Positions 44,222 to 54,508 of a stretch of 64,000 nt of DNA are shown here, piece after piece (positions within the stretch are counted from its first letter, which is position 1; each line of letters opens with the position of its first letter). The translations under genes and the position numbers were made by a program. Below the pieces are notes generated by a model. The model was not told the origin of the DNA, did not search any database, and saw only the letters and a list, made by a program, of their open reading frames with translations. The DNA is from UBA2040 sp002384725 (GTDB lineage Bacteria; Bacteroidota; Bacteroidia; Flavobacteriales_D; Crocinitomicaceae), in the NCBI GenBank assembly GCA_963926475.1, contig CAWUXE010000001.1:62001-126000 (forward strand). The letters run 5' to 3'.

Positions 44222-47200
44222 ATGCGGAAATTCATCAATTTCTTTCTTGTACATCCCATTTGGGGAAATGCATTTATTGTGTTGGTTCTCATCTTTGGAA
44301 TCTTCTCAATTGTGATGATGAGAAAGTCCTTTTTTCCTGAATTGGACCCCAAAACGATCAACATTAATGTATTCTATTCCGGTGCATCTCCATCGGAAAT
44401 GGAAGAAGGAGTTACCATTAAAATTGAGCAAGCTGTAAAAGGTCTCGACGGTATCGATGAAATTAATTCAACCTCAGCGGAAAACACCGCCAACGTTTCT
44501 ATTAAAGCATTTCAAGACACCGACATTGAAGAATTGTTGTCGGAAGTAGAAAACACTGTCAATTCAATAAGTAGTTTTCCCCAAGGATCTGAACGTCCTA
44601 TAATCACACGTATAAAATCAGGCGGAATGGGAAGTACCGCTGCATTTATTGGAATTGCTGCAAAGACTGAGAATGCACGAGCAAACGAATTAACAGATTT
44701 AGCCTCGAAAGTGGAACGCGATCTACTCAACACAAAAGAAATTACCGAAATTCGAAAAAATGGGTTCCCTGAGAAAGAAATTGCCATCAATGTAAGAGAG
44801 AATGACCTTTTGCGGTATGGAATGTCGATTCAGGAAGTTAGCACAGCCATTGCTTCGAAAAACTTGGATTTGACGGCTGGGCTAATCCGAGGTGGAGTTC
44901 AAGAAATGAGTATTCGTTCGAATAATCGAGGTACGACAGCGGAGGAAATCGACGAAATCATTATTCGAACGACGCGCACGGGTGAAAAAATCGTTGTTGG
45001 CGACATCGCTGATGTTCAAATCGGTTATAGTGAAAATTCACAGCATTCCGAATACAATGGAAAACCTTCGGTCTCGTTTCAAATTGAAAAAACACCGCTT
45101 CAGGATATTTCAAAAATCACAAGTGAGCTGCACAAGTACAAGGAGAAATTCAACAAAGAAAATCCGGATCATGAGTTCGTTATTTTATTCGAATTCAATG
45201 AAATGCTGAACCAGCGTATCGATTTACTCACCGGAAATGGATTGATGGGGTTGATTTTGGTTTTGATTTTTCTCGGCATCTTTTTGAATATTAAACTATC
45301 TGCATGGGTAGCCTTTGGAATTCCTTTTTCCTTTTTAGGCATGTTCATCATTGGTTCCGTTTACGGCATGTCCATCAATATGATTTCTCTTTTCGGAATG
45401 ATCTTGGTTGTCGGGATTCTAGTCGATGATGGAATTGTAATTGCCGAAAACATTTATTCTCACTTTGAAAGAGGGAAAACAGCAAAACAAGCTGCACTCG
45501 ATGGAACGATGGAAGTTTTGCCTTCCGTCTTCTCTTCTGTTCTGACAACAATGGTTGCGTTTTCTGTTCTTTTATATGTAGAAGGACTAGAAGTGATGCG
45601 CGAAATGGCTTTCGTTGTTCTCGCTTGTTTGGCCTTTAGTTTGATCGAAGCGTTTATCATTTTGCCGGCTCACCTTGGACACAAAACCATTCTCTCAGAG
45701 CCAAAAGAACCCAAATATTCCATCAGAACTGGATTGCTATTATTCGCCGTTGCTATATTCGTTATTTGGCTAGGCAGTTATTTAATGTCGTTGGTAGATT
45801 TAAGCTTATTGACTCTGCTGTTTCCTTTCGGACTATTTGCAGTGGGAGGCTATTTGTTCATGCAAGGTTTTTCTAATTCTCCGTTAGAAAAAATAGTTCG
45901 TGGAAATGCTGACAAGGGTATAAAATACGTTCGCGACAATTTTTTCAAAACAGCCGTAGAAACTTTCGTAGGGAAGAATTTTAAAATGTACAATCTGACT
46001 TTTTTCGTTCCTTTATTAATCACGGTTATAACAATTGGTATGATGGTAACCAAAACCATTGGTTTCACCTTCTTCCCTGATATTCCACCTGATTTCTTCA
46101 ATGTAGAAGCGGCGTACAAGCCGGGCGATAACATACAGAAAACAGAAAAATTCATTGAAGTTGCCAGCGAGATTCTGAAAGAGGAAAACGAAAGAATTAT
46201 CAAAGAAAAAGGCGACTCGCTTGTTCGATATTCTACGTCTAACATAGGTTTTACCTCAAATTTGGGACAAGTCGGGAACCACACAGGATCGTTGATGGTT
46301 TTCTTGAACAACGAAGGTTCCAGTACTCCTGCTGATACATTGATGGCTCGGGTGAACCGCAGAATTAATGCAACAGAAGAAGGGAAATTAGCACAAAACA
46401 TCAACGTTGGAGGATTCAATCGTTTTGGAAAAGAAATCGAAATGGGATTGACTTCATCGGATGAGAACGCTTTGCTCGAAGCGAAGGAATTGTTCAAAAG
46501 TGAATTGAAAGCAATTCCGGGCGTTTTTAACGTGAAAGACAATATGCCACCAGGTCGTTTTGAGGTGTATTTAAACATGCGCCCTCAGGCAGAGATTTAT
46601 GGAATAACTAAAAATGAAGTGTTAACACAAATTCGTCAAGGATTTTTTGGGTCGGAAGCCCAACGTGTAATTATCGGAACGGACGAAGTAAAAGTGTGGG
46701 TCCGTTTCACGAAAGAGGACAGAAATAGCCTGTCTGATTTAGAAAACATGCGCATTCGTTCTGCGCAAGGATTGACTATTCCATTGAAAGAGCTGTGTGA
46801 TTTTGATTTGGGCAGAGCTCCAGAAAGTTTGAAGCGCCGCAATGGTCAACGTATTATCAAAGTAGATGCAGAATGTACCGATCCAGACAAAGTGGCTGAA
46901 ATCAACTCTGATATTCGAGAAAAAACCGTTAAGAAAGTAAAACAAGTCTTCCCTCAAATTCAAACCGTGTCCTTGGGACAATTTGAACGAAGTCAGAAAA
47001 CAGGCAGTTCCATGATGTACGTGGCAATAGTGGCCTTGGTCATTATGTTTATCGTAATTTCTTTGCACTTCAATAATGTTAGACAATCCTTCTTGATTAT
47101 GCTCGTTATTCCAGCTGGAATTGCCGGTGCCATTCTCGGCCATGGATTAATTGGAATTCCGGTCTCCATTCTTTCCGTTTTCGGAATGATTGCCTTAACG

Positions 47201-47587
47201 GGAGTTTTGGTAAACGATGCCATCGTCTTTTTAGATCGATACAATTCACTTTTGCTAGAAGGTTATACGGTACGAAAGGCAGCTCTCGAAGCAGCTAGTT
47301 CTCGTTTTAGACCTATACTTTTAACTTCGGTTACAACGGTCGCTGGTCTTTTACCCATGATAGCTGAAACTAGTATGCAAGCCCAATTTTTGATTCCAAT
47401 GGCCTCATCTATTGCGTTCGGCGTCTTGTTTGGAACGATATTTATTTTATTTTTCTACCCTTCGGCCATTATGTTCTGGAATGGATTTGGAAAAACCAGA
47501 ACAAGGATTTGGACGGGCGAAAAAGTTACTCGTTTGGATGTAGAACCAGTCATTAAATTTCAAAGAAAAAAGAGTGAAATTCATTAA
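44222..47587 (+). CDS. RND efflux transporter permease
   Basis: The 1,121-residue proton-driven pump of the AcrB superfamily has 12 membrane helices in two halves. The TM4 segment carries the Asp pair in GILVDDGIVIAENI (near residue 400), typical for proton relay, and the second half has LTGVLVNDAIVFLDRYN. Periplasmic porter domains lie between TM1-2 and TM7-8. Lengths and motifs suit hydrophobe/amphiphile efflux rather than heavy-metal efflux, but that is a guess. It starts two bases after the adaptor gene. Confidence 0.95.
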   Translation: MRKFINFFLVHPIWGNAFIVLVLIFGIFSIVMMRKSFFPELDPKTININVFYSGASPSEMEEGVTIKIEQAVKGLDGIDEINSTSAENTANVSIKAFQDTDIEELLSEVENTVNSISSFPQGSERPIITRIKSGGMGSTAAFIGIAAKTENARANELTDLASKVERDLLNTKEITEIRKNGFPEKEIAINVRENDLLRYGMSIQEVSTAIASKNLDLTAGLIRGGVQEMSIRSNNRGTTAEEIDEIIIRTTRTGEKIVVGDIADVQIGYSENSQHSEYNGKPSVSFQIEKTPLQDISKITSELHKYKEKFNKENPDHEFVILFEFNEMLNQRIDLLTGNGLMGLILVLIFLGIFLNIKLSAWVAFGIPFSFLGMFIIGSVYGMSINMISLFGMILVVGILVDDGIVIAENIYSHFERGKTAKQAALDGTMEVLPSVFSSVLTTMVAFSVLLYVEGLEVMREMAFVVLACLAFSLIEAFIILPAHLGHKTILSEPKEPKYSIRTGLLLFAVAIFVIWLGSYLMSLVDLSLLTLLFPFGLFAVGGYLFMQGFSNSPLEKIVRGNADKGIKYVRDNFFKTAVETFVGKNFKMYNLTFFVPLLITVITIGMMVTKTIGFTFFPDIPPDFFNVEAAYKPGDNIQKTEKFIEVASEILKEENERIIKEKGDSLVRYSTSNIGFTSNLGQVGNHTGSLMVFLNNEGSSTPADTLMARVNRRINATEEGKLAQNINVGGFNRFGKEIEMGLTSSDENALLEAKELFKSELKAIPGVFNVKDNMPPGRFEVYLNMRPQAEIYGITKNEVLTQIRQGFFGSEAQRVIIGTDEVKVWVRFTKEDRNSLSDLENMRIRSAQGLTIPLKELCDFDLGRAPESLKRRNGQRIIKVDAECTDPDKVAEINSDIREKTVKKVKQVFPQIQTVSLGQFERSQKTGSSMMYVAIVALVIMFIVISLHFNNVRQSFLIMLVIPAGIAGAILGHGLIGIPVSILSVFGMIALTGVLVNDAIVFLDRYNSLLLEGYTVRKAALEAASSRFRPILLTSVTTVAGLLPMIAETSMQAQFLIPMASSIAFGVLFGTIFILFFYPSAIMFWNGFGKTRTRIWTGEKVTRLDVEPVIKFQRKKSEIH

Positions 47588-48923
47588 AAAAATAGTCGCA
47601 AGTTCATTTTTCTGCGTTTTGTTTTCAGCATGTTCGTTTGGACAGCTGACGGCTCAGCAAGCAGTATTTGAAGCTTTGAAAAACAACTACGATATTCTCA
47701 TTAGCGAAAAACAAGAAGAGATTGCCGAGATGAATAATTCGTGGAGTGAGGCTGGACTTTTTCCTACCGTTACGTTGCAGATTGGACAAAACAACGCCAT
47801 TCAAGATAACACCAATAACCCTTTTACCTTCACACCGGGAGTTATTTTAAACCAAGGATTCAATCCTAGTCTGGTGGCCAACATGAATTTGTTTAGCGGT
47901 TGGCAGGTGAAAATGAGTAAACAAAGATTGGAGCAACTTGAAGTACAATCGAAAGGAAATACAGCAGTTGTTGTGGAAGCGCTAATTCAGGATGTCTTGA
48001 AAACCTATTACTCTGCTTTACTTCAAAAAGAGCGGCAGAAATTATTTAAAAATGTACTTGGGTTTTCATCTAAGCGATTGCTCTACGCCGAAATTAAAAA
48101 CAAGTATAGTACAGCAAATTCTTTGGATTTACTACAATTGAAAAATCAACATTTGACGGATAGTACGAACTTCATACTTCAAAAATTGAATTATGAAAAC
48201 TCGGTTAGAAACCTTGTACTATTGACGAACAATAGTGAGGATAGCACATTTAGCACCTTGCCCGAACTCACAGATAATTTAGATTTCGTTTTAAACCTTA
48301 TCGATGAAAAGAAAGCTTTGTCGGAGGTAATGGAGAATAACGAAAATTTGAAGAATCAATATTTAAGTCTCGAACTTTCTGAAACGGCGGTCGAATTTCA
48401 AAAGAGTTTTCTTTATCCAACCTTAAATTTACAATTGGCGGCTTCCCCAAACTATGGCCGATTTCAGCAATTGAGCGGTGGCAATCCAAATCAACCCAGT
48501 AGTTTGAGCACACAAACACTCGTTTATTCAGGAAATTTCACTTTACGGTACAATTTGTACAACAATTGGAAATCGAAAAGAGCAGTTGAAGTAGCTCGAA
48601 TTCAAACGGATATCACTTCGTTGAATATTGAAAAAATGAGGAACTCCTTGAGTGCATCTCTGCAGAATTTATTGAATTTATATGCCCTTCGATCTCAATT
48701 GGTAAATGTTTCGCGAGAGAATTTGACCTACGCAACAGAAGCTTTCGATCTAGCACAAAAACGTTTCGAATTGGGCAGTATAAATTCCATCGACCTCATC
48801 GTTTTTCAAAACAGTTATGAGTCGACACTTTTACAGCACTACGAGAACCTGTACAACCGGATTGATACGTATTTGGAAATTTATAAAATGACAGGGAAAC
48901 TTGGGTTGACTTACGCCAAATAA
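47574..48923 (+). CDS. TolC family outer-membrane efflux protein
   Basis: The 449-residue protein from the GTG at 47574 overlaps the permease gene by 14 bases. It has a signal peptide with FSACSFGQ, where the Cys could be lipidated, then two repeated halves of long helices (for example LQKERQKLFKNVL, LASRENLTYATEAFDLAQKRFELGSINSIDLI) as in TolC. It would form the trimeric outer-membrane channel of this pump. Confidence 0.93.
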   Translation: MKFIKKIVASSFFCVLFSACSFGQLTAQQAVFEALKNNYDILISEKQEEIAEMNNSWSEAGLFPTVTLQIGQNNAIQDNTNNPFTFTPGVILNQGFNPSLVANMNLFSGWQVKMSKQRLEQLEVQSKGNTAVVVEALIQDVLKTYYSALLQKERQKLFKNVLGFSSKRLLYAEIKNKYSTANSLDLLQLKNQHLTDSTNFILQKLNYENSVRNLVLLTNNSEDSTFSTLPELTDNLDFVLNLIDEKKALSEVMENNENLKNQYLSLELSETAVEFQKSFLYPTLNLQLAASPNYGRFQQLSGGNPNQPSSLSTQTLVYSGNFTLRYNLYNNWKSKRAVEVARIQTDITSLNIEKMRNSLSASLQNLLNLYALRSQLVNVSRENLTYATEAFDLAQKRFELGSINSIDLIVFQNSYESTLLQHYENLYNRIDTYLEIYKMTGKLGLTYAK

Positions 48924-48984
48924 TGGATATTAGACCAAAAGCTTGGGCAATTCTAATTAATCATTGACAATTCCTCATTATTAA

Positions 48985-49584
48985 TTAATATTTGTGTTTT
49001 CCAACTGTCCAACCATCTGAAGTCAATAAGTGCTCGCCACTTTCGACGGCAGGCCTTTCCAATTGTGTTCCCATGGAATCGTTCCAACGATTCAGATAGC
49101 CGAACAAGGCCACAACACCAAGAATTTCAACGATTTCTCCTTCATTCCAATGTTCGCGCATTCTTTCAGCAATAGCATCGTCCACACCATTTGGAATTTG
49201 GGATGCCGCCAAAGAAAAATCTAAGGCTGCTCGTTCAGCTTCGGAAAAGGCATCATGGGTTCGGTATGACCAAATATTTTCAATCTGAGCACGATCCGCT
49301 TCGTAACGTTCGGCAGCGCGAATAGTATGGGCTTGACAATATCGACAGCCTGCAGCGTGACTACTGATGTAACCAATCAAACGTTTTAACCCACTTGTTA
49401 CTCGACCCTGATTTTCCATCACCGCTTTGTTCATTTCAATAAAAGCATACGCTATTCGTGGACGATGATGCATAGTTTTTATACTATTGGGACAGAATCC
49501 AAGTGTTTCGTTATAGAATAACACCATGTCATTCAAGTCCTTATCGTTCTGATCACTTTTGGGATGAACTAGTGGTCGTTTCAT
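48985..49584 (-). CDS. AhpD-like carboxymuconolactone decarboxylase family protein
   Basis: From the ATG at 49584 the protein has 199 residues; the longer frame from 49656 adds a non-conserved stretch. The central helix contains CRYCQAH, the CxxC-x-x-H arrangement of AhpD-type peroxidases, and the helical layout matches the carboxymuconolactone decarboxylase superfamily. It probably reduces peroxides or acts as a redox partner. Single gene, ending about 60 bases from the TolC-like gene. Confidence 0.85.
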   Translation of the reverse strand: MKRPLVHPKSDQNDKDLNDMVLFYNETLGFCPNSIKTMHHRPRIAYAFIEMNKAVMENQGRVTSGLKRLIGYISSHAAGCRYCQAHTIRAAERYEADRAQIENIWSYRTHDAFSEAERAALDFSLAASQIPNGVDDAIAERMREHWNEGEIVEILGVVALFGYLNRWNDSMGTQLERPAVESGEHLLTSDGWTVGKHKY

Positions 49585-49662
49585 TATAAACTGTTTCTTT
49601 ATTAATTGCAGATGTACAAGATAGTTAATCTTAGAATAATGAATTGCGCTATTCAAAAAAAA

Positions 49663-49684
49663 AGAGGAGACTTTCGTCTCCTCT
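49663..49684 (-). terminator. Rho-independent terminator of the T9SS cargo gene
   Basis: A perfect 9-base stem (49663-49671 with 49676-49684) around a four-base loop, continued by a T9 run on the minus strand; it ends the downstream gene 49709-50659. Confidence 0.85.
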
Positions 49685-49708
49685 CTACTTAATCTTATTT
49701 AAAACCGA

Positions 49709-50659
49709 CTATTTAATTACAATTTTCTGCGTCAAACTAGTTGTTCCGTTCGTAATTGTCAGAAAATAGAAGCCAGCAGCTACATTCAAGTTGAATTGCA
49801 TAGATGCAGACTCATTCACATTGATGGTGCTGTTCTCAACCTCAAGACCTGATACATCTATTATTTTTACAGAATAATTATCAGATTGTGCATTTTTGAA
49901 ATCCAGTTTGAATTGTCCATTGTTTGGACTTGGGTAAATCGACACTTCCGCATCCAATATATTCTCTTCCAAACCGACACCTGACAATTGAATCAATTCA
50001 ACATCATCTATAAAGTATTCAGAACCTACTTGGGGAGCGCCTGTAGCATCAGCATATCCAACTGCAAAAAGATCCACAGCTCCAAAACCTGAAGCAGCAC
50101 CCCAAGGCAATGTACCAATAGAAGTTCCATTAATGAAAAGCTCTTGGGTTCCTAACGTAAGATTCACGAGAACCCGAACTGTATTCCAAGCGGAAATGTT
50201 ATGTGTAAACGTTAAAGTTCCTGGTGCATCAACGAAACCAGAACCATCGGCATTGAACAAGTAGCTTCCGCCATATTGATATCCTGCTCCTCCTGTCGCC
50301 CAGGCACCACCGATGTTAAAATAACCTCCTTTACCTTGCGGCACGTAGATCTTACATTTGAACTCGTATGCTCCAGTGGTATATGTAGATGGAAAAAATA
50401 AAATAATGTCATCTTCATATACGCCTGCACCACCATTTTTGATTTGTAAAGAGTTGGCTCCACTGACAGCTTGCGCAGAACTAATTAAAGCATCTTCCGC
50501 TGTTCCACCGCCACCACTCCATGTATCCCATAGTGTCGGCCCTTGTAAAACCAAGAATCCACCAGCTGTATAGCTGTCGAAATTGTCGGACAATATAGTT
50601 GTTTGTCCGAATAGAAATGCGGGTAATACCGCAATGCAAGAAAGTAAAAGTTTTTTCAT
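49709..50659 (-). CDS. T9SS cargo protein with type A sorting domain
   Basis: The 316-residue secreted protein has a signal peptide (residues 1-18, ending FGQ), a lectin-like beta-sandwich (about 20-225, with FLVLQGPTLWDTWSGG and WNTVRVLVNL) resembling concanavalin-like domains, and a C-terminal type IX sorting domain (about 240-316: VSIYPSPNNGQFKLDF and AAGFYFLTITNG...KIVIK). The latter directs transport by T9SS and surface attachment. The ligand is unknown; carbohydrate binding is an inference from the fold. Confidence 0.87.
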   Translation of the reverse strand: MKKLLLSCIAVLPAFLFGQTTILSDNFDSYTAGGFLVLQGPTLWDTWSGGGGTAEDALISSAQAVSGANSLQIKNGGAGVYEDDIILFFPSTYTTGAYEFKCKIYVPQGKGGYFNIGGAWATGGAGYQYGGSYLFNADGSGFVDAPGTLTFTHNISAWNTVRVLVNLTLGTQELFINGTSIGTLPWGAASGFGAVDLFAVGYADATGAPQVGSEYFIDDVELIQLSGVGLEENILDAEVSIYPSPNNGQFKLDFKNAQSDNYSVKIIDVSGLEVENSTINVNESASMQFNLNVAAGFYFLTITNGTTSLTQKIVIK

Positions 50660-50766
50660 AATTATCGTTTTTTGTGAGAAATGTACGATTAATTAATTGA
50701 TGTATAACACTTTCTAAGTTAATTTTCTTCTTTTACAAAAGTTTAAAAAAATTATTCTAAACAAAA

Positions 50767-50787
50767 AAGGTCGTATTTCGCGACCTT
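50767..50787 (-). terminator. Terminator after the thiolase gene
   Basis: Arms AAGGTCG (50767-50773) and CGACCTT (50781-50787), followed on the minus strand by six T; 22 bases beyond the thiolase stop codon. Confidence 0.8.
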
Positions 50788-50808
50788 ATGTATGACCTAT
50801 TTTGAGAA

Positions 50809-51987
50809 TTAATACCGTTCGAAAACACCTGCAGCCCCTTGACCTGTTCCTACACACATCGTTACTACACCATATTTCTTACCTCGCCGTTTCAATTCAT
50901 TGAGAATTTGAACAGTTAACTTTGCGCCTGTGCATCCCAATGGATGACCTAAAGCTAAGGCACCACCATTAACATTTACAATTTCAGGGTTGATTCCTGT
51001 TTCTCGAATAACTGCTAAAGACTGAGAAGCAAAAGCCTCGTTCAATTCAAACAAATCGATGTCTTCTTGCTTTAATCCTGCCATTTTGATAGCTGCAGGA
51101 ATAGCCTCTACGGGACCAATTCCCATTATTCTTGGTTCAACTCCAACAACTTTGTATGATAATAAACGTGCCATGGGTTCTAGGCCTAACTCTTTCATCA
51201 TTTTTTCAGACATCACCAAAACGAAAGCTGCGCCATCAGAAGTTTGAGACGAATTTCCCGCCGTAACTGATCCTCCGTTTGCGAACACCGGACGTAATTT
51301 TCCTAAACCTTCTACTGTGCTTGCTCTGGGTCCTTCATCGTTATCTACAATGTATTTTCTTACTTGACGTTTTTCGTTTTCATCCAGATACACTTCTTCT
51401 ACTTCAATGGGAACAATATCTTCTTTGAATCGACCACTTTTTATAGCATCAATTGCTTTTTCGTGAGACTTTACTGCAAATGCATCTTGGTCTTCACGCG
51501 TAACTCCATATTGCTCAGCCACCGCTTCAGCTGTCAATCCCATTCCCCAATACCAGTTCGGGTTTTCCTTCGCTACTTTTGCATTGGGAACGATTCTCCA
51601 ACCACCCATCGCCATCATCGACATTGATTCAACGCCACCAGCAATAATACAATCAGCCATTCCAGCTTCGATTTTCGCTGTCGCAATAGCAATCGTTTCT
51701 AATCCCGAAGAACAGTACCGATTTACCGTTACACCTGGCACTTTGTCCGTATCCAATCCCATCAGAGAAATCATACGTCCAAGGTTCAAACCTTGTTCCG
51801 CCTCTGGCGTTGCATTTCCAACGATCACATCATCAATTCGGTTTTTATCCAGTTGAGGTGTTTCTTTCATGATGTGTTTGATGACATCTGCCGCCAAATC
51901 ATCTGGACGGTAGAAACGAAATCCTCCTTTTCCAGCTTTACCAACTGCCGTGCGGAATCCTTTTATTATATATGCTTTGTTTGACAT
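50809..51987 (-). CDS. fadA: Acetyl-CoA acyltransferase (thiolase)
   Basis: Thiolase cleaves 3-ketoacyl-CoA in the last step of beta-oxidation. The 392 residues contain the nucleophile Cys92 in NRYCSSG, the catalytic His348 in GHPLGCTGA and the second Cys378 in CVGTGQG. It is encoded downstream of the multifunctional dehydrogenase/hydratase gene and MarR, which supports a fatty-acid breakdown role over acetoacetyl-CoA synthesis. Confidence 0.94.
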   Translation of the reverse strand: MSNKAYIIKGFRTAVGKAGKGGFRFYRPDDLAADVIKHIMKETPQLDKNRIDDVIVGNATPEAEQGLNLGRMISLMGLDTDKVPGVTVNRYCSSGLETIAIATAKIEAGMADCIIAGGVESMSMMAMGGWRIVPNAKVAKENPNWYWGMGLTAEAVAEQYGVTREDQDAFAVKSHEKAIDAIKSGRFKEDIVPIEVEEVYLDENEKRQVRKYIVDNDEGPRASTVEGLGKLRPVFANGGSVTAGNSSQTSDGAAFVLVMSEKMMKELGLEPMARLLSYKVVGVEPRIMGIGPVEAIPAAIKMAGLKQEDIDLFELNEAFASQSLAVIRETGINPEIVNVNGGALALGHPLGCTGAKLTVQILNELKRRGKKYGVVTMCVGTGQGAAGVFERY

Positions 51988-52066
51988 GTTTTTCCATATT
52001 TGGACTCAGTACGAAAGGGATTTAAGACCCGGGGCTTAATTTGTTTTTACCTAAATAAGTCCTGCG

Positions 52067-52090
52067 TCTTGTGTCCTTTAATCTTGTGTC
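52067..52090. repeat. Direct repeat TCTTGTGTC in the fadB-fadA spacer
   Basis: TCTTGTGTC occurs at 52067-52075 and 52082-52090, 15 bases apart, in the 109-base spacer between the fadB-like and fadA genes. It resembles the short spacer repeats found elsewhere in this window and has no recognised role. Confidence 0.4.
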
Positions 52091-52096
52091 TAGTTA

Positions 52097-54502
52097 CTAA
52101 TTTCTTAATATTTTACCATATTTCACCAAGCTCTCCATTCTTTCCATGGTCAGTTTTTCGGCGCAGAGTTCGATGAAGGTTTTGCGCTCCAAGTCCAATA
52201 AGTATTGTTCTGAAACAACAGTATTTTCACTTAAATCTCCGCCACAAAGTACGTTTCCTAATTTCTCTGAAATGACTCTATCGTGATCTGACATATAATT
52301 CCCTGAAAGCATTGAATTGGCACCCACATATACAATTCCAAGCCCTTCTTGACCCATAACCATAATGTTTTTCTCTCTTACTGGTGGAATATATCCTACT
52401 TCAACCAATTCCAAACAAGCAGCTTTGGCACGAACCAATTGATGCACTTTACTCACAACTACTTCATCAATACCTTTTCTCAAATAGCCCAATTCAAAGG
52501 CTTCTTCCGCAGAGGTAGATACTTTCGCTTGTCCAATCGTTAAGAATTTGTCTCGCAATAAATTGATCTTAATATCGCCTTCATGTAATTCTTCTGAAAA
52601 ACGTTTAGCAAATTCTTTGGAACCTCCTCCACCCGGTATCAGACCAACACCGAATTCGACTAAGCCCATGTACAATTCGGCATGTGCAACTACTTTATCA
52701 GCGTGCATCGACATTTCGCAGCCACCACCAAGAGCCATGTTGTGCGGTGCAACGATAACTGGTACGTTCGAATATCGAATGCGCATCATCGTATCTTGAA
52801 ACGCTTTAACAGCGAAGTTCAATTCATCGTAATCTTGTTCAATAGCCATCATGAAAATCATAGCCACATTTGCGCCAGCTGAGAAGTTCTGACCTGTATT
52901 TGATATCACCAATCCTTTGTGATCGCTTTCTACTATGTCAATGGCTTTGTTCACGCCTTCTATCACGCCAGCTCCAATAGTATTCATTTTAGTGTGGAAT
53001 TCAAGATTCAAAATTCCATCGCCTATGTCGACCAATGTAACATCTGAGTTTTTCCAGACTGTGTTTTCCTTACGAAGAGCATCCAAAAGAACCAAATCCT
53101 CCGTTCCAGGAACTATTTGATATTCTTTCTTGTCTTGATTGTAATATTTTTTAGATCCTTTTTCTGTTTGATAAAACGATGTTTTACCATTTGACTTCAG
53201 ATCCTTCACCCAATCAGCCACTTTATGACCTCCGTCTTCGATCCATTTCAAACCTGCATCAAGACCAACGATATCCCATGTTTCAAAAGGACCTAATTCC
53301 CAACCGAATCCAGCTTTGAGGGCATCGTCAATTTTGTATAAGTCATCTGTTATTTCTGGAAGTCGATTGGACACATAAGCAAACAATCCGCCGAAAAGTT
53401 TACGGTAGAATTCGCCTGCTTTGTCCATTCCCATCACCAACATTTTTGTGCGTTGCTTCAGGTCGTCAATGGGTTTCGCCATTTCTAAGGTCGGAAATTT
53501 TACTTTTTCCTGCGGTCGGTATTCCAAGGTTTTTAGATCCAAAACCAAGATCTCGCTTTTACCGTCGTCGCCTTTTACTTTTTTATAAAACCCTTGTCCC
53601 GTTTTAGATCCCAACCAATTTTTCTCCACCATTTTGGAAATATAATCCGGCAAAACGAATAAATCTTTTTCCTCATCATTCGGACAATTGTCTTTCAAAC
53701 CATTCGCTACGTGGACCAAAGTGTCTAGTCCAACAACATCGCATGTGCGGAATGTTGCCGATTTCGGCCGACCGAGAACAGGTCCTGAAAGTTTATCTAC
53801 TTCCTCAACAGAAAGATCCATTTCTTGCACAGTATGGAAAAGGGCCATAATGGCATAAACTCCTACTCGATTGGCGATAAATGCAGGTGTATCTTTACAC
53901 AAAACAGTCTGCTTCCCTAAGTAACGTCGGCCATAATCCATTAGAAAATCGATAAGCTCAGGATTCGATTTCGCGGTTGGAATAATTTCCAACAGAGGTA
54001 AATATCTTGGTGGATTAAAGAAATGGGTGCCACAAAAATGCGCTTGAAAATCATCACTTCTTCCTTCTAACATCAAATGAATTGGAATTCCAGAGGTATT
54101 GGATGAAACCAAAGTTCCCGGTTTTCTGTGTTTTTCAACTTGATCGAAAATGATTTTCTTAATGTCTAATCTTTCTACCACCACTTCCATTATCCAATCA
54201 CAATCCGCGATTTTGGCCATGTCATCTTCGAAATTTCCAGTTTCAATTCTTGTGGTAAATTTCTTACTGTAAATAGGTGACGGGTTGCTTTTTAGCGCAA
54301 ATCCTAGTGCATCGTTGACAATTCTATTACGAAATGTTTTACTTTCTGCGCTAACATATTTTGCTTTCTCGAGATCGTTCAATTCCTTGGGAACAATATC
54401 CAAGAGTAGTACCTCACAGCCTATGTTAGCAAAATGACAAGCAATTCTTGAGCCCATGACTCCGGATCCCAAAATAGCTATTTTATTTATGTGTCGATTC
54501 AT
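52097..54502 (-). CDS. fadB: 3-hydroxyacyl-CoA dehydrogenase/enoyl-CoA hydratase fusion
   Basis: The 801-residue protein joins both central activities of beta-oxidation. The dehydrogenase comes first (NAD-binding GSGVMGSRIACHFANIG at about residues 13-29, SSNTSGIPI, CGTHFFNPP) and the crotonase domain last (about 520-740: FSAGANVAM, MALGGGCEM, FGVGLIPGGGG). This order is the reverse of E. coli FadB but usual for Bacteroidetes. It lies six bases behind marR and is surely cotranscribed; fadA follows after 109 bases. No acyl-CoA dehydrogenase gene is in the run. Confidence 0.95.
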   Translation of the reverse strand: MNRHINKIAILGSGVMGSRIACHFANIGCEVLLLDIVPKELNDLEKAKYVSAESKTFRNRIVNDALGFALKSNPSPIYSKKFTTRIETGNFEDDMAKIADCDWIMEVVVERLDIKKIIFDQVEKHRKPGTLVSSNTSGIPIHLMLEGRSDDFQAHFCGTHFFNPPRYLPLLEIIPTAKSNPELIDFLMDYGRRYLGKQTVLCKDTPAFIANRVGVYAIMALFHTVQEMDLSVEEVDKLSGPVLGRPKSATFRTCDVVGLDTLVHVANGLKDNCPNDEEKDLFVLPDYISKMVEKNWLGSKTGQGFYKKVKGDDGKSEILVLDLKTLEYRPQEKVKFPTLEMAKPIDDLKQRTKMLVMGMDKAGEFYRKLFGGLFAYVSNRLPEITDDLYKIDDALKAGFGWELGPFETWDIVGLDAGLKWIEDGGHKVADWVKDLKSNGKTSFYQTEKGSKKYYNQDKKEYQIVPGTEDLVLLDALRKENTVWKNSDVTLVDIGDGILNLEFHTKMNTIGAGVIEGVNKAIDIVESDHKGLVISNTGQNFSAGANVAMIFMMAIEQDYDELNFAVKAFQDTMMRIRYSNVPVIVAPHNMALGGGCEMSMHADKVVAHAELYMGLVEFGVGLIPGGGGSKEFAKRFSEELHEGDIKINLLRDKFLTIGQAKVSTSAEEAFELGYLRKGIDEVVVSKVHQLVRAKAACLELVEVGYIPPVREKNIMVMGQEGLGIVYVGANSMLSGNYMSDHDRVISEKLGNVLCGGDLSENTVVSEQYLLDLERKTFIELCAEKLTMERMESLVKYGKILRN

Positions 54503-54508
54503 ATAGTT

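Noticed and set aside
45850..46578. 242-codon antisense frame inside the RND permease gene
   Set aside because: Shadow of the permease coding sequence; composition is that of a complementary strand and the permease is intact.
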